Below are positions 46,685-58,488 of a DNA stretch of 64,000 nt, in pieces. Numbering within the stretch: position 1 is the stretch's first letter; every line of letters begins with the position of its first letter. The stretch covers positions 3,260,261 to 3,324,260 of the forward strand of contig JAJEKV010000079.1 in the NCBI GenBank assembly GCA_021234155.1. Reading direction: 5' to 3'. The stretch is from Isoetes taiwanensis (lineage: Eukaryota > Streptophyta > Lycopodiopsida > Isoetales > Isoetaceae). The notes beneath the pieces are model-generated. The model saw only the letters and a list, made by a program, of their open reading frames with translations. It did not search any database and had not been told where the DNA came from. The translations under genes were made by a program, and so were the position numbers.

Positions 46685-49600
46685 ATGGCTTCACCCGCTG
46701 CAATGGCCGCTACAGAGCGCATCAAGGCTGCCAAGGACCTCGATTCTTCTACAAGAGCAATGATCTCGGTAATGCTTTACTATCTTTATAGCTGGTGTCA
46801 TGTGGAAGTTTTTCTTATGAATTATGTTTTCTTCTACTTAGGATGCACAATCAAGCTTGGTTATTCTAAAGATGATAGCTGAGGATCTAGAAAGGCTTGA
46901 GGATTCAGAAGCCGTAAGCATTTTCTTGTTATTTTGCTTAGTCTGTGTTGGAATTATTCTTATTTAGTTTAGTTGTTTAGCTTCACTTCCCCACCTTGTT
47001 TGAGGAGCTATAGCTAAATAGCAGCCCAATTGTTTCTTTTTTTTTTGTAGTTTATAGCTTACCTGCAGTTCTGTTTGATTAGTCTGTCACTTGAAACCCG
47101 TTATCAGTTTGAACATATAGAGAAAGTTGAGAGTTGGCATTAGCAACATATTGCATGATTAATAGGAAACAAATCAGAAAATTGTTCTGCAGTTAGAGAT
47201 CATCTTCCAAGTAGTACTGCTCCCAAGCATATACTGAGAAACTGTACCGAGATTAACATTCCATGTTCATGTCTTAATACAGTTACGTTCTGCACAAGAC
47301 AGCTTGATAAGTGCCTTCCACATGTTTTTATTGGTATTAGCATAACATGACGAATGCCTAATATTGGTTGTTTGAATGGACGTCTGTAACGTGTCTATAT
47401 TGGCCTTCATTTCTCAAATGACATTGTATATTTTTAGGTTGCGAATCATGGTCTCTTAGATGTTTAATTGGTTGGCATACAGATATAACACATCCTGACA
47501 GGCTTTCTAAAGCATATCTAACACAGATTGACATTGGGATTTTGGTTGTTCATAAGGAGTTTATATTTGATTTTATTCTTAATTATCTGAACTTTATGGC
47601 TTTTCTTGTTCACTTCTTAGCTGAGCAAAAATTCGTATTTATCTTGTAGAGTCTAAGCTGCAGGCTACCTCCATCAGCAGTAGTCCTTTACTTAATGATC
47701 TGATTTTTGTTCTCAGGTGGCCAAGCTTGATCAAGCCACTATTGAATTGATCGGTGTTACAAATGAAATGCAGCAGCATAGCTCTGCGCTTCAATATCTG
47801 GGTGATTCATATCAATTTCCTACAGAGGTATTTTGCTTATCTCAAGTTAGGTACAAGGAGGATTTTCTGATACTATGTTCTACGAATCAAAGTCTACAGA
47901 TTTCAAGGAGGTTTTAGAGAAATATATGAAGCAGTGTGAGAAGGAGACACCATCAAATCCTCAAGATCATCCTTATTATAAGCAGTTCAAAGAGGCTATT
48001 TGGGTATTTTACAGCTTTTTATAATTGCTGAAGGTTGTCAAGTCATGAGAGTGCTCATATTCTGCTTTGCAGCAGGGATTGGAAACTGTATTATAATTAA
48101 TAATGCTAAAGGCGAATATCTTCTGACAGAAGCCTAAAGCATTTGATACGAACATGTTCTATCCACAGTTAAATATGAGTGAACTGTCACCTAAGCCACA
48201 ATTCAAAAGTAAAAATAAAAATAAAAATAAATGCTGATAATCAAGATATCTCAGATTCTTGTCTAACAGCTGAAGCGAAACAAGGCACGCCTGTTCTCCT
48301 ATTCCTTCTGAAGGACTGTTTGTGATTTTGTTGTGCTGCCATGCTTTATTGTCCTTGAGATGGAGGTAGTTTGGATCTCTACTTGTTGCTCTTTGTATCA
48401 TAGATGAACAAATAGGTTATTCTTATCTCATATCCATATCAGCCGGTTGCTTATTCAGTCATCTGTTAAAGAGAAAATGGCACATATTTCTGGCCTGCAT
48501 ATCTGGTGGGGATGTGGCCTAATGGAAGAGATAATAGAACCTACCTGTATCTCGTAATACACTGAGGTGTTGCTTAGCCCCTTATTTTAAGGAGCTTGTC
48601 TTCTAGATATCATTCTCTTCCACATAATTTTGCCCCACGATGATAAGAAGGTACATGCTTGGATTCATCCAATTTCTCTTTAAAGGGGGTTGCTTCGATA
48701 ATATTTGTGGACCATGCTTTCAGAAAGCTGGAGATGGTTATTTCATTGGATAATTCTGCAAGGATACTATTTGCAGCTTGAATAAGTTCAGCTTTTACTT
48801 TTTGGTCAGTGATGGAAAAAATCATGGGGGATTTAGGCCGTCCCATGGTTATGTGTTACACCTCTGTTCTTTTAGGTAGGCCCATGTCTTTCACCCTCAC
48901 TTGTTTTAGGTATACCCAAGAATCCTACACCAGAAGTGCTGTATAGCAGGTTTAGGATGCCTTCTCTCAATTCTTCTATATCGGTTCCACGCTGTTAAGA
49001 ATTATTGTCTTGCTTGCTTTTCTAATTGCTTCTTTATAAACAAATCCAAAGCTCATGGGGGGCATGTCATAAGGTAGAAAAGAAGAGGACATGGTTGTTA
49101 GTGGGTGGTTGAGGTTGTACATAACAATTGCCAAATCCCTTATCGAGGCTGGAGCCCCCATCATTTAATCCATCACACTGTGATTGCCACTTTGTGGAGA
49201 ACAAGTATAATATACAGAATCTAGCCATATTAGCTCTTCTGTTAGGCACGATTCTAGAAACAAAGTTGTATCATGATTCTCAAAATGCAATTGATTTTTC
49301 ATGCATATATTCAGCAACCAGAACAACTTCGAAAAAGTAAGAAAATAACAAATGCGACAGCATGTATAAGATTATTTTGGTGATCTGTGGAGAGCATTTG
49401 CAGTCAGTGCAAAGTTCAGATTAAGTTACAGTTTCATGTGTATTGCTGGTTGTATTTTCTGTAAATTTGCTGCAGCGTTCATCTCAGAGGGTTCTTGTTG
49501 GCAGAATGTATGTCATGCAGGCGATCCAATGCCTGGTCAAGAGCAGGAGGACATTGTAATGATGACTTCGCAGTGTGGGATTTTAAATATGAATTGTCCC

Positions 49601-50124
49601 CTCAGCGGAAAGCCTATCACTGAGCTGCAGGACCCAGTTCGGAGGTATAACTCTCTAATTTACACGAAGGAGAAGTTTGTGTAATAATCATCTTTAATGA
49701 CTCTTTAATGACTTTTGAATTGCCAACATGCGTATGAATGAGAAGTAGTTATGGCATACATTAACTACTTAATCTGCTTTTTGTGTGAATATTACAGTAT
49801 GGATTGCCATCATGTGTATGAACGAGAAGTAGTTATGGCATACATTAACAAAAACGGGAGTAGACGACCATGCATGTGTGCTGCGGCAGGTAAACTTGTT
49901 GCTGTAGAAGTGTCTACATTGTTTCTTAAATTGGTGTCCTAATGCTGTTTCAAGGGAATTGTTTCAATTCTACTATTATCTACCTTTCTGTGGCAGGTTG
50001 TCCAAAAAAACTTACAATTCAAAAACTTAAGTGCGATACATTATTGAAAATGGAGATTGCTGAGTTGCGGATACGGGGGGCAAGTTCAAACCAGGTCGTA
50101 AATGATTGTACCGAGCTCGAATGA
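46685..50124 (+). CDS. MMS21: E3 SUMO-protein ligase MMS21/NSE2 (HPY2), 7 exons
   Basis: Proposed exons: 46,685-46,768; 46,842-46,913; 47,717-47,827; 47,893-48,003; 49,505-49,644; 49,798-49,889; 49,997-50,124. All introns are GT-AG, and the joined frame is 738 bases, 245 residues plus stop, about the usual length of plant MMS21. Residues 1-125 are helical and would dock on SMC5. Residues 127-142 (NVCHAGDPMPGQEQED) lead into the SP-RING: NCPLSGKP (156-163), DCHHVYE with zinc ligands Cys176 and His178, then the cluster CMCAAAGC (198-205). The SP-RING recruits the SUMO-loaded E2. The protein acts in the nucleus in the SMC5/6 complex, in DNA repair and meristem maintenance in plants. The exon 4 acceptor is the least certain boundary. 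The intron before exon 6 holds a decayed partial copy of that exon. Confidence 0.92.
49716..49766 (+). repeat. decayed duplicate of MMS21 exon 6 within the intron
   Basis: The 51 bases match 49,800-49,849 of exon 6 with a period of about 83-84 bases; the last 20 bases, through GTTATGGCATACATTAAC, are identical. In the copy the CGA codon after YE is TGA, and His/Val codons are changed, so it could not serve as a coding exon. It lacks the AG acceptor of the real exon. Confidence 0.85.
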
Positions 50125-51160
50125 TCTTTGGCTGGAAGGTAAATTAAACATATAGATCTTGTACATGGCATCAATTGCAACTGTATTCAACTACAGAGAC
50201 TCAATATATGGTTTTGTGAAGGCTTGCAAATGATATAGTTCAGATCTGCCAGATTCCTTATTTCCGCTACATTTCATCTGAACCTGGGAACCTGTTGGAA
50301 AGCATTAGGACTACGTTTCGGGACAAACATACTGGGCTGCATTGTTGACACAACCAAGCAGTGTCCTTAGAAATTCGAGCCACCGATTTGAAGTCCTTGG
50401 ATCCTTCAAATAACCAGTCAATTCTCAGCTGGAAATAACCCATCAATTCTCAGCTCAAATTCAAACAAATTGGTAGTTTTTTTTCTGACTTCCAGTCCTC
50501 AAACATAGCAAAATCATAGTTCTAGATCGGATTTTGGTCATGTTTTAATTGAGCAAAAATCGCCCACTGTAGCAGAGATTTGATTTCTTACCTTCCAAGG
50601 AGAACTTTGATGTCAGCGTCCTGTTGCACTGCTCTGCAACAAGAAATGAAGACCGATCGCCAACTTTGTGAATATAGGATAGATTAGAAAACAAATTTTT
50701 GGGTTTTTATTGCATGGAGACCGAACTTTGTGAATATAGGATAGATTAGAAAACAAATTTTTGGGTTTTTATTGCATGTGAAGAGCCAAGGATTGCTTTT
50801 GAGAATTTGAAGTAAACAGCAGGTCGAAAGTTCAAAGACTTGCTGGCAGGTCGAAGGATTGCTTCTGAGAATTCGAAGTAACCGGCAGGCCGAAATGAAT
50901 TGCACAGGTCGTAAAAGGGGCTGGCTTCGTCGGCAAAGGGCATTTGATAATTATCCGAAATATAGGGGTATTTTGATAAAATACAAAGGGCATTTTTTGT
51001 TTGTGTGGGCGTCAACATCTGCGGATATTAGCCGTTCTTTATCTTGGGTGGTATTATAATTATAGAGCCTTTTTTCTTAAATTAGCTTTTTGGCGGTTGC
51101 CTTCTAGCCTATATAATGACTTAGACCACAATTGTTGTATCAACGGTTTGATCAGCAGTC
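50125..51160. other. intergenic region with tandem repeat
   Basis: It holds the MMS21 3' end and the GDSL promoter. A 55-base unit starting AACTTTGTGAATATAGGATA is repeated at 50,662-50,716 and 50,724-50,778. A second, looser pair (GGATTGCTTTTGAGAATT... and GGATTGCTTCTGAGAATT...) follows at about 50,790 and 50,855. No gene is seen. Confidence 0.8.
51108..51116 (+). promoter_or_regulatory. TATA box of the GDSL gene
   Basis: CCTATATAATG stands about 50 bases upstream of the GDSL start codon, leaving room for a short 5' leader. Confidence 0.6.
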
Positions 51161-52192
51161 ATGTCTTGGATCCGTTTGTTTCTCATCATCACCATCATAT
51201 TGAGTGTCTCTATGGTTGGCTTGGCCTTGGCCTTGGAATCAAAATCAGAGCATGTTAAAACTCCTGCCATGTTTATATTTGGGGACTCTTTGGTAGATGC
51301 TGGCAATAATAACAACTTGCGTGGTAACGGAAAAGCAAATTACTATCCATATGGCAAAGACTTCCCTAATGGTGAAGCCACTGGAAGATTTTGCAATGGA
51401 AAGCTTGTGGTTGATGAACTTGCTGGTTTTATGGGCTTGTCACTTCCTGTTTCTTATGCATCTGCTGGTGACAACATAAAGCATGGTGTTAATTTTGGCT
51501 CTGCTGGATCTGGCCTTCTTCCTCAGACTGGTGCTGCACAAATTGGTAGAATTCCTATGGCTCAACAAGTGTTCAATTTTCAGCAAGTGCACGCAAGACT
51601 TTATGAGACATTAGGAGATGATGAGGCATCTAAGCTTATATCCAAGTCCATTTTCTACATAACTGATGGAGTGAATGATGTTGCTGGAGCTCTGATGCGC
51701 AACCCGATCGCGCGAAGCGAGATTGCATATGTAGCCACCACCCTCTCTACATTTGTAGAAGATCTATATAACATGGGAGCTCGCAAGTTTGTTGTTACTA
51801 ATGTTTTGCCTATAGGATGTGAGCCTATCATAGCCTTTATGGGTTCTTGTAATCCTTCGCTCAACCAACTCGCTGCTTCATACAATGAACAACTCCAGAA
51901 TCAGTTGAATCTTCTTCGTTCCAGGTTGTCAGGTGCTCTCATTATATATGCTAACTTGTATGGTGCAATGCTGGAAGTTATTGAAAATCCTTCATCCTAT
52001 GGCTTTGCAAACGTCCATCAGCCTTGCTATCCAGGTAGATTGCCTTTTTGTGCTAATGCTTCACATTATGCATTTTGGGATTATTTTCATCCAACTGAGG
52101 CTCTCAATCACATTGTTGCCGACAAGTTCTGGAGTGGGTCTCAGAACTATGCATATCCGATTAACATAAAAGAGCTTGCTCAGGACAATTAA
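51161..52192 (+). CDS. GDSL esterase/lipase, intronless (343 aa)
   Basis: Secreted SGNH-family hydrolase that would cleave ester bonds of lipids, cutin or acetylated polysaccharides. Residues 1-25 form a signal peptide (RLFLIITIILSVSMVGLALA). Block I is FIFGDSLVDAGNN with the nucleophile Ser43. Block II is NFGSAGSG (111-118). Block III is TDGVNDV (168-174) with oxyanion Asn172. Block V is FWDYFHPTEA with catalytic Asp307 and His310. All catalytic positions are present and the length is normal or slightly short. Most plant members have several introns; this copy has none, which suggests a retroposed or intron-lost gene. No poly(A) or target duplication was seen around it. The first Met gives the signal peptide. 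The exact substrate cannot be read from the sequence. Confidence 0.93.
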   Translation: MSWIRLFLIITIILSVSMVGLALALESKSEHVKTPAMFIFGDSLVDAGNNNNLRGNGKANYYPYGKDFPNGEATGRFCNGKLVVDELAGFMGLSLPVSYASAGDNIKHGVNFGSAGSGLLPQTGAAQIGRIPMAQQVFNFQQVHARLYETLGDDEASKLISKSIFYITDGVNDVAGALMRNPIARSEIAYVATTLSTFVEDLYNMGARKFVVTNVLPIGCEPIIAFMGSCNPSLNQLAASYNEQLQNQLNLLRSRLSGALIIYANLYGAMLEVIENPSSYGFANVHQPCYPGRLPFCANASHYAFWDYFHPTEALNHIVADKFWSGSQNYAYPINIKELAQDN

Positions 52193-53665
52193 TGCCCATT
52201 CATAGTGGAATTAAGAATCTTTTTTTATTTTTGTGTTTATGTAGAAACATGTTGACTGTGTTATTATGTTTTAATACAATCAGGTCTCAAAATTATATAA
52301 ATGGCTTTCTCGTTTAGACCCCCCTCCCCCCTTTTTTCTAGGAGACAAAAGAAAAATTCATTGTAAAAATCATTATTTGAAATAATTAATTGTGAAAATC
52401 AAATAGTGATTCTATAATTTTTATTTAGTATTCAGAAGTAATCAAAACTCTTAACTACTCCTTCCGGAGATCCCAGGATAGAATAAAGTCCACCTTGCTC
52501 TTCCACAAAGGTAAGACCTTGCCCTCCACTTCATTGAACTATAAGTTTTTAATTATTGTTTTTTTTTTAGCGAGTTGGGAAAACAATAATTCCAAAGAGT
52601 GATTCATCCTACCTCTCTTCTTTAGTAGGTAAGACCAGGCAATATCGCACTCCTCAATATGTTTTATTGCGGGCCATTGATGGGAAGAATATTCTCTCTC
52701 TTTCTTGGATCAAGGGCCCACGATTTTTTTTTTCTTCACCTCTACGAAAGTTGCAATGGTGCAATCTAAACCAACAACGCCTAATGGATCGACCAAAGCA
52801 CAAGCAGGCCATGAAGCCCTGCCTTCATGAGCATGAAGCAGGAATGAAGCCCTGCCTTCATGAGCATGAAGCATGAAGCTTTCCTGCAGGATTAGAAAGG
52901 CACGAAGCTCCAGTGAAAGCAAACAGTCTGGAACCCAGTCAGCATGTCTATCCCAAGCCAGAAGACTACTTTGTCTTCGGCCGGCTATTTCACTAGGTAT
53001 GTCGTTTTGGCTATGTCACTAGGTATGTCGTTTTGGCATTAAAAAGCACTAGAGCTTCTTCTAGGCCTGCAAGCGATCTGGATTACAGGGCCTAACCCCA
53101 GAAAACAGGGCCGGAGGATTCTATCCTCCAGGCCATAACATCGATTTCGTTCAAACAAGAGACTCTGTTGGAAACTCATCCAGCACACCCAAAACTGAGG
53201 ATAAACAGACTAATCAAACTAACATCATCATGTGTGCGTTCCTCATGAAAAATTCATCAGATTTGTTTCTTTTTTAATACCATGACAATAAGAACCATCT
53301 AAAAACCACCAAAATAGAAAGAGAACCTCCAAAACAAGCTGCTCAAATTGCCATCTTTGTTTCTTTTTTATTGCCATGACAATGAAAACCATAGGGTCTT
53401 ATTTTTTTTAGTTTTTTTTGGGGAGGGGATTGCGTTCAAAGGGTAGCACGAAATCGCCCTTGTATACATATTTTTGAAAGTCATTTGACCCCTCTGCATT
53501 GAAACTTTGCAGATCAAAAGTGAATCCCTCGAGGATAAGTACACCTTAGAAATCAAAGAAGTAAGCATGAGCTATAAAGCATAGTTTCATTAGTTTGGGA
53601 TTTTTTTTTTGTTTTTTCTCATAGCTTGTAGTATGTGTTTACGAAAGGAGTATGTAACTACTTCA
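52193..53665. other. intergenic, with short tandem repeats
   Basis: No gene seen. A 33-base unit starting ATGAAGCCCTGCCTTCATGA occurs at 52,811-52,843 and 52,844-52,876, nearly identical. A 24-26-base unit with ACTAGGTATGTCGTTTTGGC occurs twice near 52,991-53,039. The GDSL transcript end is probably near 52,270, but no perfect AATAAA was found. Confidence 0.6.
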
Positions 53666-54830
53666 AAGCAACATATATAAAAGAAGGAAAGAATATCAAT
53701 AGCGATGTTTCTTGGCGCTGACGACGCCGCCTGCGGCTAGGGCGACACAGGAGAAGGGAGGCCGCCCTCCTTTCTCTCTGATTCGGCACTATTGCTGAGG
53801 TTCTTGCATCAATTCGACCCCATACAGAGGCTAGCGAGGGTCTCTTGCCATAGTTTATTGGATCTGCACATTCAAGGCTGCCAAGTTATCTATTTCTTGA
53901 AGCTTTCTTCAGGGCGGCGTTCTTTAGGGCTTGCAGGTAATCCACTAACGTGGTCTTTCTGCTCTAATGCTTTAAGCATTATGATTCTTCCAATCTGAGT
54001 AAGAATACACCGAAATTTTAAAGGCACATGGTCTATAAGGTGGAACGGATCTCTGCACAGCCTTTGAGAAAAGGAGTTTCAGGTTTGTTGGTTTTCTGCA
54101 GTCATAATTTACTCCAGGTTCTTTAAACAGATGTTTGATTCCCTCCCTGTTGCTCTTTCTTGCTAGCAGAAAGACATAGGGATGTCTCCTTCATAGGAAC
54201 ATAGTAGTCTGATTTGATTCTAATCTACAGATTTCTCAACCAGATATAGGATGGTATATGGAATTTTCAGAAAGAGCCGAGCTTGGAATTTTCTGGGCGG
54301 GACGACGCTTATATATTTTGAGCCAGATGCTTGGAGGTTGTATCTGGTGGTTGGGCTAATTGTCTAACCAATTCAGGCTGACTGCTATCTATTCCAACAA
54401 TGCAGCATTTTTGGGGTTACATATACCATTATGTGTACTGGCCGATTAATTTGCGGTGTTTGGTCAAATTTCGTGAGTCTGTGGCGCTTTTGAGCGGTAA
54501 ACATTGCTCATCTTACAATGAATTTCCTTTTCCCTTCATCTTTATTTTTGCAACAGGAGTTTGTGAGCATTCAAGGATTTAACTGCAGCTTTTGGAAAGT
54601 CTGTTCTTACTTCTATAGTATTATGGTTAGTTGAGAAGATGTTGATTCAATTCTATAGTATCAAGTGAGGCTTACAAGTACAGAAATTCGGTTATATTAT
54701 CTTGCTATTAGAGCATCTAATAAGTCTCGGCAAGAACATGATGAAGAAGTTGAGATTCTCCTGTAGTAATTCTGTTCTTGTTTTGTAGCATTGTACCTTT
54801 ATTATATAATATAAAAATTCCCCTTACCTT

Positions 54831-54863
<33 letters not shown>

Positions 54864-54874
54864 CAACATATATA
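53666..54874 (+). mobile_element. retroposed sequence with poly(A) tail and 14-bp TSD
   Basis: AAGCAACATATATA stands at 53,666-53,679 and again at 54,861-54,874, right after a run of about 30 A (54,832 onward). The enclosed 1.18 kb ends TATTATATAATATAAAAATT before the tail, like plant LINE or LINE-mobilised transcripts. It has no ORF above 70 codons and no recognisable LINE protein. It is either a 5'-truncated LINE 3' end or a processed copy of a non-coding RNA or UTR. The start is GC-rich (GACGACGCCGCCTGCGGC). Confidence 0.8.
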
Positions 54875-55440
54875 GTCATGATGATAAAAAAACCTTGATT
54901 AAGCAGCTCCTGGTTTAATCAATCAAATTCAAGAGACATATAGATACTTCTAATTCAAGCTCAAGGTCGAAACAAACTCCTAACATATAACATTATTGGA
55001 AAGATCACCAATGTGATCTTTAGAAATATAAATAACAAGATAGTGACTAACAAATAGTATAATATGGTATATAAACAATGAAATTACATAATATATAAGA
55101 GCAAAGTATGAAAGAAACATACAAAAACAAAGAACCATGGCATCCATTAAGCTTATAAGATTTGCATTCCCAGATTTTTAAAGATAGAAAATCAGTTCAC
55201 ATTTATATTTTACTATTTATAGAGTCGATATTTGAGAAAACATTCAGAAGGGCGATTCTTTCACGTTGTCAATTCTTTCACGTTGTCAGGAGGAACACCA
55301 ATTTCAACTGCCATCCTATCAATATGCTATTCCATCTCGACTCGGTCTTGCGTGTCCATTTTATTATAACCAGACTTGTCATGGATATCTTGCCCACAAC
55401 ATATTTAAAAGGGCGGCTTCCTGGCCCTTCTAATTTGCAT
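54875..55440. other. AT-rich, no gene seen
   Basis: AT-rich flank of the retroposed copy. The short ORFs here show no domain. Confidence 0.4.
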
Positions 55441-56420
55441 ATATCTTGGCACATTTCGCTCCTTGTTCGGATTTTGCAATCATAGAGCATAAGAGTTGAG
55501 CTACAAATATGGAGTGATTACCAGTTAGAAATGTTTTTGCCTACCAGTTGTGTGGATCATGCCACGTAAGTTTTTCACCACTAACTGGATCATTAGGTAC
55601 CAGATCTATAGGTGTAAGCATGTCATGTGGACACTCCTTGAATGATTTCAAAAGGGTGTGCATGTGTTCATTTGATCTCATTCGGTGCATCATAAAAGCC
55701 GGTGCAGTAACACAATAAATAGTACTAATGTGTAGAACTAAGAAGCCTCCATACAGTAATATCTTATATATTGCTCCAGTTTTAATATTATTTTTTCTTC
55801 TAGTTTCTTTTTTCATCTGGGTTAGACTTCAAATCGCCTGGAAGAGCAATAAAAGATGGGCTGGATGGAGCAACATAAGGTATAGTCTGCTTATGCCAGC
55901 GTTGCAAAAGATAGATTACAACATGGCCCTTGTTTATATTAGATTTTATGTAGATTGAATCCGCACCAACAATTTCAATGTTTTTCTTCTCAGAAATTCT
56001 AGCTTAAATCTTGGAACCGCACTTCGTAATACTATTCACATATGTCAACACTTCTCTTTCCATAGGCGTAATAATCCCGATGTCCATATTGTATTTAAGC
56101 CTTCCATATAGTTGAAAAAAACTTTCTCAGTTTAATTGGCCGACAATGATTTTATTTAGAAGTCGACCGACCTCTATATCTGACACCCCATGAAGGGCAT
56201 GAAGAATCATTTTGTTGAAGAAATCTTTAGGTTTGAACAGGAGATTGCTCTGATCATCAATTATTTCTTTCTTGATCCACTTTGGAACCTCACGGAGCAG
56301 CTCTAACCAGTTTCTTCTGGCAACAAAGTCCCAATCCACTACTTTTCATCTTTAAGATCCATTAACTCTACTATAACTGTTGCTACTTCATGAAATTTCT
56401 GCAAGAAAATGAAGGCTAAA
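55441..56420 (-). pseudogene. unrecognised minus-strand coding remnant
   Basis: Several minus-strand stretches read like real protein and are colinear. 56,410-56,127 (two frames) has KFHEVATVIVELMDLKDE, then FVARRNWLELLREVPKWIKK. Near 56,104-56,000 it has MDIGIITPMEREVLTYVN. Near 55,985-55,800 an open stretch has NIEIVGADSIYIKSNINKGH. An overlapping ORF at 55,541-55,816 starts with a basic, then hydrophobic segment. I do not recognise the family. Frames change at least three times and no GT-AG pattern was confirmed, so a decayed gene or endogenised sequence is more likely than a live gene. Confidence 0.4.
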
Positions 56421-57144
56421 AAGGTTCACCATGTGTATAAAAATAAACAGCATCGTGCAACTTCTCTGCCCTGCCCTAATTTTGCTCCCAAGATTTGCCC
56501 GAAGGAGCTTTGAGAGTCTCTAGTCCACATAAGTTCTATCATGAATGAAAGGGCCCCTGATAAGGTGATATTTGGTGCACGGATAACCAAGAAAAAACCT
56601 CATCCTAAGGAGTCATTGTGCACATAGAAGGTTCCCCATCTTATAATGCTCGGTCTAGTGCACAGATCCATAGTCAGGTGCAAGCTAGTTCTGGTGCTCC
56701 GATGGATTAAAGTACCCTAGACCCACAAAATGTTTTCTGCCTCCACTCTAGAACTAGATGCGGGCTAATCATTCCAGTAAAGGGATGCAGACCACATCTA
56801 TGACTGTGTCTATTGAGAGATGGACACAACTAGTACAGTTCTTGATTTGAGAATCGGTTAGCTAGTATGTGAGAACGCGTGATGCTTGAGTATAGAGACC
56901 TAACTCCAAGTTATGGCCCCATACAAAGCAAATGCTAAGGCTGGACATGCCACAGTGTTGCACCAGTTTGACAGGAATTATTGCACATAGGAGAATGAGC
57001 AGCACCCACCTGGCCTATTGATACATGTAGTTCATCAGAGAATAATAAGCAACACCCGTCTGGCCTGAACTTCTGTATTGTTGGTATTAAGGGAGACGAC
57101 TAGTTGTCCGGCTACAGAAGAGGCAGTACGTTTTTTCACTCAGG
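56421..57144. other. no gene seen
   Basis: No coding potential or repeat recognised. It ends at the target duplication of the Copia element. Confidence 0.4.
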
Positions 57145-57149
57145 TGATG

Positions 57150-57764
57150 TGAGAAATTTAAGTACTTGTTAATACAACTTAATCACTTCAAGGAGATATA
57201 TTGAATTAATCTTCCTTCATTAGTCAAATGTCAACACAACTTTGCAAGCCATTAAAGGTTGTAATAGCATGAATCCTTTAGCCTTAACCAACACAACCAA
57301 TAATGCAAATAACACCATAGAGTATATTATTTGATGTCATTCCCAACCTCTTACTGCAATGAAATAAACTCGATCTTCCCACAACAAGATCGGCCTCGTC
57401 AGTAAACCAAATCGTGTATGAACGATTCCGTTCTCTTCACTGTATATTCTTCTTCAAATTGGTCAGCATTATATCTTCAGTAGTCGACCGACAAGGCTTT
57501 CCGGATAGGATAGACTCCACCGATCCGAGTTTTCTGTTGATTGAATTATCCCACATGCTAAAATGCACAAACGGGCTTTTGACCCATTGACCATAAATTC
57601 AATGGTCTCGACCATTTAAGTTTATTTTCCAAACTCAATATAAGAACTTAGGCCATTAGGGTTAAAGAAAACTTAGGAAAACTTACAGATCATTCTGCAA
57701 CCTGTTTGAGAAATGAAGTAATTCCATGGAAGCAGTAATTATGCAATGACCCCAAACTCCAACA
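57150..57764 (-). repeat. 3' LTR of Copia C
   Basis: Matches the 5' LTR over its full length with scattered substitutions. The largest difference is a patch near 57,460-57,505, where the 5' LTR has about ten extra bases. Low divergence indicates a fairly recent insertion. Confidence 0.95.
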
Positions 57765-57776
57765 CTCCTCCTCCAT
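57765..57776 (-). other. polypurine tract of Copia C
   Basis: Plus-strand CTCCTCCTCCAT, i.e. ATGGAGGAGGAG on the element strand, directly beside the 3' LTR. Confidence 0.85.
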
Positions 57777-58448
57777 TGCATAAATAATGCACCTTCAAAC
57801 CTTTTTGAAACTTTGTGAATTTGTTCTCAGCAAGACCTCTGGTGAAAATATCTGCAATTTGGTCTTCAGTACTAACATATCTCATTTGAATATTTCCTCT
57901 GGCAGCTTGATCTCTAATATAGTGCATGCTCAACTCTATGCGTTTTGTTCTCTCATGTTCAACAGGATTCTTAACAATTGCTATACAACTTTGGCTATCT
58001 GAGTAAATGACAGTGGCACCAACCTGTTTAACATTTAGCTCCTCCAACAATCTCCTAAGCCAGATTATTTCCCTAGATAGAAGACATGAGGCAAAGATAC
58101 TACAAAAACCAAGATAATGCAATTGTTGACTGTTTTTTGGTTCTCCATGTGATGGCACCACCGCAAGATAAATTACATAGCCTGTGGTAGACTTTCTTCC
58201 TGTTTGATCCCCTGCCCAGTCAGATCTGAATAAGCATGCATTTGTAGATTATCATTGTCAAAGGTTATGCCAAAATCTTGTGTTCCTTTCAAGTATTTCA
58301 ACACCCTTTTGGCTACTAGCCAATGTATTTTGCAGGGATTACTACATCTTCTGCTAAGGATATTAACTGCATAACATATGTCAGGCCTGGTATTGTTGCT
58401 TAAGTACAAAAGACAACCTATTAAAGCACGGTATGGTACCTGTTCCAT
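57777..58448 (-). pseudogene. Copia C RNase H
   Basis: 58,173-58,448 has QVPYRALIGCLLYLSNNTRP and YAVNILSRR, up to the first RNase H Asp region (HAYSDL), where the frame is lost. 57,739-58,161 has the later part: EIIWLRRLLEELN, TVIYSDSQSCIAI (Asp), then NPVEHERTKRIELSMHYIRD and QIADIFTRGLAENKF, the conserved copia C-terminus. A frameshift near 58,165-58,175 separates them. Confidence 0.88.
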
Positions 58449-58488
58449 GTACTTAAGCTCACAGATCCGCTTCTATATTATCAAATGA

